Of a DNA stretch of 18,556 bases, positions 7,563 through 14,398 are shown piece by piece. Under the pieces are notes generated by a model. It worked only from the letters and a program-made list of their open reading frames with translations, searched no databases and was not told the origin of the DNA. Every line of letters starts with the position of its first letter. Position 1 is the stretch's first letter. Source of the stretch: Rhodococcus_G sp042754225 (GTDB taxonomy: Bacteria > Actinomycetota > Actinomycetes > Mycobacteriales > Mycobacteriaceae); assembly GCF_042754225.1 (NCBI RefSeq), contig NZ_JBHZAH010000099.1:1-18556 (forward strand), given 5' to 3'. Made by a program: the position numbers and the translations under genes.

Positions 7563-8534
7563 CTACACCCGATCGGCCAGAATCAGCGCGAACCGCTCCA
7601 GCGGATCCGTCCACACCCGGTCGCTACCGAAGCCGGCCGCGGCGAGTTCCTTGCAGATGCCCTCGACGCGGAACTTCGCCGAGATCTCGGTCCGCATCTG
7701 CTCACCGGCCGCGAAGGTCACGTCCAGGCCCAGCGCGGGGACGTGCACCGCCATCGGTTCGACTGCCTCCACCCGCATTTCGATCCATTCGTTGCGCTCG
7801 TCCCAGACCGCGACATGCCGGAAGAGGTCGAGGTCGAAGTCCGCTCCCAGCCGCTCGTTGAGCACCGACAGCACGTTCAGGTTGAACCGCGCGGTGACCC
7901 CGGCGGCGTCGTCGTAGGCCGGCACGAGCACAGCGGGATCGGTGACCAGACCGACCCCGAGCAACAACTGCTCGCCCTCCTCCAGCACCTCGGCGACCGA
8001 GGCGAGGAACTCTGCCCTCTCCTCCGGCACCAGGTTGCCGAGCGTGCCGCCGAGGAATGCGATCATCCGCCGGCCACCGCGCGGTAGGTTGTGCAGCGTG
8101 TCGGTGAAGTCGCTGACGATCCCGTGCACCGCCAGAGTCGGGAATTCTCTCGCCAGCTGGTGCGCGGCGGACGTGAGTGCCGCCTCCGACACGTCCTGCG
8201 GCACATACCGCTCCAGCGTGCCGTGTTCGGCCAGTGCACCGAGCAGCAGCCTCGTCTTCTCCGACGACCCCGACCCCAGCTCGACCAGGATCTGAGCCGA
8301 CGTCGCCTCCGCGATGTGCGCGGCACTGACCCGCAGCAGCTCCCGTTCCGTGCGAGTCGGGTAGTACTCCGGCAGCCGGGTGATCTCCTCGAACAACTCA
8401 CTGCCCTTGGCGTCGTAGAACCACTTGGGCGGCAGCCACTTCGGTATCGCCGTCAGTCCGAGACGCGCGTCCACCCGCAAATTCTCGTCCAGCTGCTGCG
8501 GCGCCAGGTGAACCTCGACGGTCGGTTCGTTCAT
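7563..8534 (-). CDS. egtD: L-histidine N-alpha-methyltransferase (ergothioneine biosynthesis)
   Basis: EgtD uses three SAM molecules to trimethylate the alpha-amino group of histidine, giving hercynine, the substrate of EgtB. The 323-aa length matches mycobacterial EgtD (about 320). Diagnostic blocks are WFYDAKGSELFEEITRLPEY at residues 38-57 followed by YPTRTE, the SAM-binding loop ILVELGSGSSEKTRLLL at 82-98, and MIAFLGGTLGN further on. The C-terminal part supplies the histidine site. Its ATG at 8534 overlaps the egtC stop in an ATGA, so translation is probably coupled. It is the last gene of the egtABCD operon and ends at a strong hairpin. An in-frame extension to about 8975 is only open sequence inside egtC. 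Confidence 0.95.
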   Translation of the reverse strand: MNEPTVEVHLAPQQLDENLRVDARLGLTAIPKWLPPKWFYDAKGSELFEEITRLPEYYPTRTERELLRVSAAHIAEATSAQILVELGSGSSEKTRLLLGALAEHGTLERYVPQDVSEAALTSAAHQLAREFPTLAVHGIVSDFTDTLHNLPRGGRRMIAFLGGTLGNLVPEERAEFLASVAEVLEEGEQLLLGVGLVTDPAVLVPAYDDAAGVTARFNLNVLSVLNERLGADFDLDLFRHVAVWDERNEWIEMRVEAVEPMAVHVPALGLDVTFAAGEQMRTEISAKFRVEGICKELAAAGFGSDRVWTDPLERFALILADRV

Positions 8535-9280
8535 GCACTTGCCTCCAGTTCGGTGATCACCAGAAACCCCGGCCTTGCCTCGATCAGGTGGCGGTCGGGT
8601 ACCACCAGCCACCCCTCCTCCTCGTCGACCTGCTCGGACGCCACCACAGCGACCGACTCGTCGACCCGGACCGTCAGCGAGTGGGACACCGCCGACGCCC
8701 ACAACCCGGTCCCGTCGCTGAGCAGCAGGTTCAGCCGCGACTGCGGCGCCGCCTCGAGCACGTCCACGAGCACGCTGCGCAGCGCCTCGCCCGGCTCCTC
8801 CGTGTCGAGTCGGCGGCGCACCATCGTCCACAGCAGGGCCGAATCCGTGAGTGCCGGCAGTCGCAGCAACTCCACCGCCGGCAGCCACTCCGCCAGCGCC
8901 GCCATCGAATCCGGCCATCCGTCGATGCGACCGTTGTGAGTCAGCGCCCACATCCCATCCGTGAACGGGGCGCAAGCCTCACGGGTGAGCGGCATCCCGA
9001 CCGTCGCCGAACGCACCGCGGCCACCACCGCCGTCGAACTCACCTCGCCGAGCACCCCGTCGACGGCCGGGTCCGACCAGATCGGCGCGGGATTTCGGTA
9101 CACGACGGGCTCACGCCCCACCGGCCACCACGCGGCGCCGAAGCCGTCTGCGTTGACGGTGCCGCCGCCGCGCATGTCCCGCGGTGCCCACGACTGAGTC
9201 ATCAGGCTCCGCTCTCCGCCCGACGTCAGCACGTCCGCGACCGTTCGCGGGGGCCCGAGATAGCCTAGGTGCCTACACAT
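8531..9280 (-). CDS. egtC: Gamma-glutamyl-hercynylcysteine S-oxide hydrolase
   Basis: EgtC is a class II glutamine-amidotransferase-like Ntn hydrolase that removes the gamma-glutamyl group from the EgtB product to give hercynylcysteine sulfoxide. The 249-aa protein begins MCRHLGYLGPP, so Cys2 becomes the N-terminal nucleophile after Met removal. NADGFGAAWW (43-52) and the ALTHNGRI segment are the expected active-site blocks of this fold. The start at 9280 overlaps the egtB end by 8 bp. Starting exactly at MC is required for the Ntn mechanism, which fixes the start. The stop overlaps egtD by 4 bp. Confidence 0.94.
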   Translation of the reverse strand: MCRHLGYLGPPRTVADVLTSGGERSLMTQSWAPRDMRGGGTVNADGFGAAWWPVGREPVVYRNPAPIWSDPAVDGVLGEVSSTAVVAAVRSATVGMPLTREACAPFTDGMWALTHNGRIDGWPDSMAALAEWLPAVELLRLPALTDSALLWTMVRRRLDTEEPGEALRSVLVDVLEAAPQSRLNLLLSDGTGLWASAVSHSLTVRVDESVAVVASEQVDEEEGWLVVPDRHLIEARPGFLVITELEASA

Positions 9281-10577
9281 CTACGTCTCGTGCGCATCGG
9301 AACCCGGCAAAGATCTGGCGGCGCACCGGATGATCCCAGTTCCGGAACGTCCCACGGCAGGCCACCGGATCGGTGCCGAACGAGCCGCCGCGCAACACCT
9401 TGTAGTCGCCGCCGAGGAACACCTCCGAGTACTCCCGATAGGGGAACGCCGAGAAGCCCGGATACGGCAGGAAGTCCGAGGCAGTCCACTCCCACACGTC
9501 ACCGATCAGCTGGTGCACACACAGCGGCGACCGCCCCGACGGGTACGCGCCGACCGGTGCCGGCTCGAGGTGTCGCTGGCCGAGGTTCGCGTGCGTGGCC
9601 GTGGGTTCCTCGTCGCCCCACGGGAATCTGCGCGACTCCCCCGTCCGCGGATCCCACCGCGCCGCCTTTTCCCACTCCGCCTCGGTGGGCAGCCGTTTGC
9701 CCGCCCAGCGCGCATACGCCTCGGCCTCGAAGTAGCTGACGTGCACCACCGGACGGTCCGGAGGAAGCGGGCTCAGCACGCCGAACACTCGGTGCCACCA
9801 GTCGCCGGTACCGTCGCGCTCCCAGAACTGGGGCGCCACCAACTCGGCCGACTGACGATGACGCCAGCCACGCTCGCTCCACAGGTCCCGTCGCTCGTAC
9901 CCGCCGTCGTCCAGGAACGCGACGTACTGCCCGTTCGTCACCGGCGCCGTGTCGAGGGCGAACGCCGGCACGTCGACGCGATGCGCGGGCCGTTCGTTGT
10001 CCAACGCCCACGGGTCGGTCGAGGTCCCCATCGTGAACGCGCCGCCCGGCACCACCACCTCGTCGAGGATCACCGCGTCGCTCGCCACCGGCACCGGCGA
10101 CGCCGCGAGTATCGGTGCACCGCTACGCAGTTGGTGGGTGGCGAGCATCGTCTCGTCGTGCTGCTGCTCGTGCTGGGCGATCATCGCGAACGCGAATCCC
10201 TCGTGCTCGAGCGGCCTGCCCCGCAGCGGCGAGCGGTCCAGCACGTCCCAGGCCTTCTCGCGGACCTGCGCCACGTAGCCGCGGGCCTGCGTGGGATTCA
10301 GCAGCGGCAGGGCCGGCCGATCGGCCCTGGCGTGCTTGAACGCGTCGTACAGCTCGTCGATGTCGCGGCGCACCGGTTCACGGCCACCGACGTCGCGGAC
10401 CAGCCACAGTTCCTCCTGGTTGCCGATGTGCGCGAGGTCCCAGACCAGCGGGCTCATCAGCGGCGAGTGCTGGGCGACCAGCTCACCCTCGTCGACGCAT
10501 TCGGTGAGCGCCAGGCTCCGGTCGCGGGCGCGGGCCAGGACCGTCGCCAGCTCGTCGCGCAGCGCATCCGTTGTCAT
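9273..10577 (-). CDS. egtB: Ergothioneine sulfoxide synthase, iron-dependent, gamma-glutamylcysteine type
   Basis: EgtB joins hercynine to gamma-glutamylcysteine with O2, forming the C-S bond and the sulfoxide. The 434-aa protein has an N-terminal DinB-like domain with the iron ligands H50 (WDLAHIGNQEE) and H136/H140 (AQHEQQHDE, HxxxH). The C-terminal half is a formylglycine-generating-enzyme/sulfatase-modifying-factor domain (about residues 170-434), from VPGGAFTMGT to VLRGGSFGTDP and FAGFRCARD. ATG 10577 overlaps the egtA stop as ATGA and gives the family N-terminus. A longer open frame to 10835 lies inside egtA and is rejected. EgtA upstream supplies the gamma-glutamylcysteine substrate. 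Confidence 0.95.
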   Translation of the reverse strand: MTTDALRDELATVLARARDRSLALTECVDEGELVAQHSPLMSPLVWDLAHIGNQEELWLVRDVGGREPVRRDIDELYDAFKHARADRPALPLLNPTQARGYVAQVREKAWDVLDRSPLRGRPLEHEGFAFAMIAQHEQQHDETMLATHQLRSGAPILAASPVPVASDAVILDEVVVPGGAFTMGTSTDPWALDNERPAHRVDVPAFALDTAPVTNGQYVAFLDDGGYERRDLWSERGWRHRQSAELVAPQFWERDGTGDWWHRVFGVLSPLPPDRPVVHVSYFEAEAYARWAGKRLPTEAEWEKAARWDPRTGESRRFPWGDEEPTATHANLGQRHLEPAPVGAYPSGRSPLCVHQLIGDVWEWTASDFLPYPGFSAFPYREYSEVFLGGDYKVLRGGSFGTDPVACRGTFRNWDHPVRRQIFAGFRCARDVDV

Positions 10578-11830
10578 GCCTCGGCCTCCTGGATCGGCGT
10601 TCGGCCATGTCGACATCGCTCCGCTGCGGCCGACAGTTCCAACGAGAACGACCGCGACCGCGACGCCGCCAGCGACAGAAGATCGGTTGCCGTGCAACGC
10701 AGTTCCTGATCGCGTAGGCCGAACTCCCCTGCCTCGCGCCATCGGCCCGCTGTACCTGCGGAGAGTGCGGCGGCCTCGGCGATCGCGTCGCTGTCGCCGA
10801 GCAGCGCGTCCAGTGCGGCGATCGGTACCCGCCACAGCTCGGCCGGCTGCGCATCGAGGTATCGCACCTCCAGATGCCCTGCCGCGCGAACCGGAGGGAA
10901 CAGCGTGCTCAGGTGGTAGTCGAGATCGCGGTAGTCGGGGCGGCGACCGATCACCTCGTCGAGCGCACCGGAAATCCAGTCGGCGAAGGTGGCCTCACCG
11001 GCCAGCGACCAGTCGTCGGGACAGTCCCCGCAGCCGCCGATGACGCACAGCATCGGCGCGTCCAGCGCCCAGCGCGCGTACCCGGCGATCGGGTCGGGAA
11101 GTGGGGGCGGATCGGTGCGTCCCACGTCGAGTTGGAACCAGGCACGCATCCGCTGCGACGCCCAGTCGCCGTCCGGCATCCCGCGCAGCCGAGGCGAGCA
11201 GGCGAACGCCGCCAGCAGCGCGGGCCCCATCGCGTAAAGGGCCGACCAGCGCTCCGACACCTCGGCTGCGTCCGCGCCCGCATCCACACTGACCTGCGTG
11301 GCGGCGGTATTGCACATCATCAGCCTGCCGTAGGGACCGATGCGGTCGAATCGCTCCTCCATCGCCCGGTACCTGGGCAATTGCAGGACGCGCCGGGCCG
11401 GGCGGGCGACATCGGCGGCCGAGTCGACCATGGCGATCTCCGCGCGGGCGAGCCGGCTCCGGAGCCGCTCGGTATCTGCGGTGAGTGCGGCACACAACTC
11501 CTCCACCGACGGGAGGGGGGTGCTGGAGAGTTCGACCTGGCCGCCGGGCTCGAGCGTCACGGCACTTCCGGCCGGGAGGGGGCGGGCGGGCGAATCGGGA
11601 GCGATGCTGGTCGGGGCGTGCGGCCCGAGGGCCGACGCGAGGTCGTGCAGGTCAACGCGCGCGGGAGGGGACGGATCGCCGGTACGAGTGGGCACGGTCA
11701 ACCACTCGAGCTCGGCACCGATCAACCGGGGCGGACCGAGTTTGAAGCACACGCCACCGACGTAGGCCTCGGCCGCGGCCCTGGTCGTGAGCCGCGCGGA
11801 CTTCACTTCCCTTGCCAATGTCACTGCCAT
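10574..11830 (-). CDS. egtA: Glutamate-cysteine ligase (gamma-glutamylcysteine synthetase) of ergothioneine biosynthesis
   Basis: EgtA uses ATP to make gamma-glutamylcysteine, the sulfur donor for EgtB. The 418-aa protein matches the GCS2 family: IGAELEWL (E40) near the N-terminus, the glycine-rich EPGGQVELSS at 94-103, then YGRLMMCNTAATQVSVDAG for substrate and metal binding, and AGHLEVRYLDAQP later. ATG 11830 is chosen over GTG 11833 because GGAG (11837-11840) is 6 nt from the ATG and only 3 nt from the GTG. It is the first gene of the egtA-B-C-D operon and is read away from the EgtE-like gene. The promoter should lie in the 193-bp gap to 12024. Confidence 0.93.
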   Translation of the reverse strand: MAVTLAREVKSARLTTRAAAEAYVGGVCFKLGPPRLIGAELEWLTVPTRTGDPSPPARVDLHDLASALGPHAPTSIAPDSPARPLPAGSAVTLEPGGQVELSSTPLPSVEELCAALTADTERLRSRLARAEIAMVDSAADVARPARRVLQLPRYRAMEERFDRIGPYGRLMMCNTAATQVSVDAGADAAEVSERWSALYAMGPALLAAFACSPRLRGMPDGDWASQRMRAWFQLDVGRTDPPPLPDPIAGYARWALDAPMLCVIGGCGDCPDDWSLAGEATFADWISGALDEVIGRRPDYRDLDYHLSTLFPPVRAAGHLEVRYLDAQPAELWRVPIAALDALLGDSDAIAEAAALSAGTAGRWREAGEFGLRDQELRCTATDLLSLAASRSRSFSLELSAAAERCRHGRTPIQEAEA

Positions 11831-11914
11831 CACGCGCTCCGATCACCGGGCGGGTATTGCTACAGCACGTACGAGCGAGAGGGTATCCACCGCCACCGAC
11901 ACTAAACCGAGACC

Positions 11915-11929
11915 GGTGACCGTGTCACC
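11915..11929. promoter_or_regulatory. Palindromic operator candidate in the egtA/egtE divergent region
   Basis: GGTGAC-CGT-GTCACC is a perfect inverted repeat (6-bp arms, 3-bp spacer) in the middle of the 193-bp intergenic region between egtA and the EgtE-like gene, 85 bp from egtA and 95 bp from egtE. It resembles a CRP/GlxR site (GTGA-N6-TCAC) but has a spacer of 5. Regulation of both transcripts from here is inference. Confidence 0.4.
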
Positions 11930-12023
11930 ACACGCCGATCCCGCCGGGTGCCACGGAGGGGCCACGTCCTGCGCTCGGCGCGGTAGCGTCGGAGCCAACG
12001 CCGACCGCCTCCGGGGAGGTTCG

Positions 12024-13193
12024 ATGCTCGACCAGCAACGGGTCCGGGACGACACCCCGGGCTGCCTCGACAAGGTGTTCCTCGACAGCGCGGGGTCGTC
12101 CCTACCGCCGCGACCGGTCCTCGACGCCATGGTGTCCCACCTGCGACGGGAGGCCGAGATCGGCGGCTACCGCGCGGCTGCGGAGCGAGCCGACGACCTG
12201 GCCGCCGTGAAGTCCTCGGTCGCCGAACTGCTCGGTGCCCAGCCCGAGGACGTCGCACTCGTGGAGAGCGCGACGCGCGCCTGGGCGGACTTCTTCTACG
12301 CGGTGCCGCTGTCGGCCGGCGACCGCATCCTCGTCACCGAGGTCGAGTACGCCAGCAACGCGATCGCCGCGCTCCAGCGCGCCCGCGTCACGGGTGCCAC
12401 CGTCGAAGTGGTGCCCTCGACCCCGACCGGCGAACTCGACCTGGAGGCGCTGCACCGGATGCTCGACGAACGGGTCCGCGTGGTCTCGGTGGTGCACGCG
12501 CCGACCAACGGCGGACTGCTCAACCCGGTCCGCGAGGTGGTCGACCTGGCCCACGCCGTCGGCTCGCTGGTGCTGCTCGACGCCTGCCAGTCGATCGGAC
12601 AGGTCGCGGTCGACGTCGCCGACCTCGGGGTGGATGCGCTGTCGGCGACCGGCCGCAAGTGGCTCCGGGGCCCGCGCGGCACCGGACTGCTGTACCTGCG
12701 CCCCGAACTGGCCCGGACCATGGAACCGGCCGCGCTGGACCTGCACGGCGCCCAGTGGGCCGAGGAGCACGGCTACCGCCTCGCGCCCGACGCCTCGCGG
12801 TTCGAGTTCTGGGAGTGCAGCGTCGCGAGCCGACTCGGGCTCGGCGCCGCCGTCCGGTACCTGCTCGACCTCGGCATCGACGAGATCGAGCAGGCGGTCT
12901 CGGCTCGGGCCGAGTACGCGCGCACCGAACTCGCCGCGGTCCCCGGGGTCACCGTCCGCGACCTCGGCGGCCAGCGCAGCGGCATCGTCTCGTTCACCGT
13001 GGACGGCGTCGACCCGAATGTCGTCCGGGTCTCGTTGGCGGACAAGGACGTCACCGTCACCGTGAGCGGTCGCGGTTCGACCTTCCTGGACATGACCAGA
13101 CGGAAACTCGACGGCGTCGTGCGCGCCTCCCCGCACTACTTCAATTCCTTCGAGGACGTCGATCGGCTGGTCGCGGCGGTCGCGGCGCGGTGA
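12024..13193 (+). CDS. egtE: EgtE-like PLP-dependent C-S lyase (class V aminotransferase fold)
   Basis: EgtE cleaves hercynylcysteine sulfoxide to ergothioneine, the last step of the pathway. This 389-aa protein has the class V aminotransferase fold. The PLP lysine is K212 in SATGRKWLRGPRGTG, D186 (LLDACQSIGQ) contacts the pyridine nitrogen and H158 lies in VVHAP. The N-terminal block FLDSAGSSLPP...REAEIGGYRAAA resembles mycobacterial EgtE (DSAACSRQS...HEAEVGGY). ATG 12024 is preceded by GGGGAGGT (12013-12020), a strong ribosome binding site; upstream open sequence is intergenic. Unlike the five-gene Mycobacterium operon, it is divergent from egtABCD. The fold is certain; the specific EgtE role rests on context and the N-terminal match, since cysteine desulfurase and epimerase-like relatives share this fold. 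Confidence 0.8.
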   Translation: MLDQQRVRDDTPGCLDKVFLDSAGSSLPPRPVLDAMVSHLRREAEIGGYRAAAERADDLAAVKSSVAELLGAQPEDVALVESATRAWADFFYAVPLSAGDRILVTEVEYASNAIAALQRARVTGATVEVVPSTPTGELDLEALHRMLDERVRVVSVVHAPTNGGLLNPVREVVDLAHAVGSLVLLDACQSIGQVAVDVADLGVDALSATGRKWLRGPRGTGLLYLRPELARTMEPAALDLHGAQWAEEHGYRLAPDASRFEFWECSVASRLGLGAAVRYLLDLGIDEIEQAVSARAEYARTELAAVPGVTVRDLGGQRSGIVSFTVDGVDPNVVRVSLADKDVTVTVSGRGSTFLDMTRRKLDGVVRASPHYFNSFEDVDRLVAAVAAR

Positions 13194-13221
13194 CGCGCCC
13201 GCGCCGTCCGCGGTCGGGCAC

Positions 13222-13227
13222 TAGCGT
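13222..13227 (+). promoter_or_regulatory. Putative -10 element for the CapA-family gene
   Basis: TAGCGT at 13222-13227 ends 6 nt before GTG 13234, in the 40-bp gap after egtE. No Shine-Dalgarno is present, so a leaderless transcript independent of egtE is plausible. The -35 region is not recognisable. Confidence 0.4.
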
Positions 13228-13233
13228 GGACGT

Positions 13234-14310
13234 GTGCCGAGCACGGTGACCCTGTTCCTCGCCGGGGACGTGATGACCGGGCGGGGAGTCGACCAGATCC
13301 TGCCGCATCCGGGCGGACCCCGACTGCGGGAACGGCTGGTGCGAGACGCCCGGGACTACGTCGCCCTCGCGGAGCGGCGGAACGGACCGATCCCGCGGCC
13401 GGTCGGCTTCGACCAGCCGTGGGGCGTTGCGCTGTCCGTGCTCGACGAAGCCGGACCGGACGCACGAATCGTGAATCTCGAGACATCGGTGACGACGTCC
13501 CGGAACTACGCTCCGGGCAAAGGCATTCACTATCGGATGCATCCGGCGAATGTCGGGGTGCTCGGCGCCGCACGGATCGACGTGTGCGCGTTGGCGAACA
13601 ATCACGTGCTCGACTTCGGAAAGCCCGGGCTGATCGAGACCGTCGACGTGCTGGAGTCCGCGGGCCTGCGGCCGACCGGCGCGGGGCGCGACGACGCCCG
13701 GGCGTGGGCGCCGGCGACGGTCCCCGTCGGTTCCGGGCGGGTGCTGGTCTATTCGATGGGATCGCCGTCGAGCGGACTCTCCCGCCGATCCGGGGCCGGG
13801 CCGCGGCGCCCCGGGGTGGCGTTGCTGCCGAATCTGTCGGACGCGACCGCGGCCCGGGTACTCGACCGGATCGCCGCTCTGCGCGGCCCCGACGACCTCG
13901 TGGTGGTGTCGGTGCACTGGGGGTCGAACTGGGGGTACGACGTTCCCCGCGACCAGGTGCGGTTCGCACACCGGCTCGTCGACGGCGGTGTCGACGTCGT
14001 GCACGGCCACTCGTCGCACCACCCGCGTCCGGTCGAGATCCACCGCGGTCACCCCGTGCTGTACGGCTGCGGCGACCTGATCAACGACTACGAGGGCATC
14101 GGGGGTTACGAGCAGTTCCGGGACGAGCTGCGGCTGCTGTACCTGCCGGTGTTCGCGGCGGACACGCGAGAGCTACGCGAGCTGCGGATGGTGCCGGTCC
14201 GAGCCCGGCGGATGCGGCTCGAGCACGCCACCCGGGAGGAGGCTCGGTGGCTTCGGGTCGCGCTCGGCGTGGGCGACTCGGAAAAGGATGTGGTGTGGAT
14301 GTCGTCGTGA
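13234..14310 (+). CDS. CapA-family protein (poly-gamma-glutamate capsule protein/metallophosphatase-like)
   Basis: This 358-aa protein has the CapA (PGA_cap) domain over its full length. It starts with FLAGDVMTGRGVDQ (D12), then NLETSVTTS, CALANNHVLDFGKPG, VVSVHWGSNWGYD and the histidine-rich VVHGHSSHHPRPVEIHRGHP followed by LYGCGDLINDYEG. The Asp/Asn/His pattern matches the calcineurin-like metallophosphatase superfamily to which CapA belongs. Classical CapA takes part in poly-gamma-glutamate synthesis. No CapB/CapC partner is present, and there is no obvious signal peptide or membrane anchor, so a capsule role is not supported here and the substrate is unknown. GTG 13234 is chosen because the domain begins immediately and a -10-like TAGCGT precedes it. 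The GTG two bases earlier is out of frame. Confidence 0.85.
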   Translation: MPSTVTLFLAGDVMTGRGVDQILPHPGGPRLRERLVRDARDYVALAERRNGPIPRPVGFDQPWGVALSVLDEAGPDARIVNLETSVTTSRNYAPGKGIHYRMHPANVGVLGAARIDVCALANNHVLDFGKPGLIETVDVLESAGLRPTGAGRDDARAWAPATVPVGSGRVLVYSMGSPSSGLSRRSGAGPRRPGVALLPNLSDATAARVLDRIAALRGPDDLVVVSVHWGSNWGYDVPRDQVRFAHRLVDGGVDVVHGHSSHHPRPVEIHRGHPVLYGCGDLINDYEGIGGYEQFRDELRLLYLPVFAADTRELRELRMVPVRARRMRLEHATREEARWLRVALGVGDSEKDVVWMSS

Positions 14311-14317
14311 CGCCGCA

Positions 14318-14350
14318 CCCTCCGCGTTCGTGGGGTACGAAGACGGAGGG
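14318..14350. terminator. Bidirectional hairpin between the convergent capA-like and monooxygenase genes
   Basis: CCCTCCG (14318-14324) pairs with CGGAGGG (14344-14350). Inside it TTCGT (14327-14331) pairs with ACGAA (14337-14341) around a GGGGT loop, with a 2x2 internal loop between. A second, weaker hairpin (TCCAG 14367-14371 with CTGGA 14380-14384) sits closer to the monooxygenase stop. Neither is followed by a long T run. Confidence 0.6.
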
Positions 14351-14398
14351 CGCGGACATCGGGCCTTCCAGATGCTCACCTGGAGGACGGCGCTCGGG

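Noticed and set aside
8535..8975. Extended egtD start
   Set aside because: It lies inside egtC and is Gly/Arg-rich shadow sequence. ATG 8534 overlaps the egtC stop as ATGA.
9264..9269. TAGCCT near the egtB/egtC junction as a promoter
   Set aside because: It lies at the egtC start inside a tightly overlapped operon and on the strand opposite to the genes. It is most likely a chance match.
10578..10835. Extended egtB start
   Set aside because: It is inside egtA in another frame. ATG 10577 gives the family N-terminus and the ATGA overlap.
7563..13193. Ergothioneine locus as a horizontally acquired island
   Set aside because: GC content and codon use look like those of the neighbours, and there are no mobile-element genes, tRNA or flanking repeats. 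It fits a core actinobacterial pathway.
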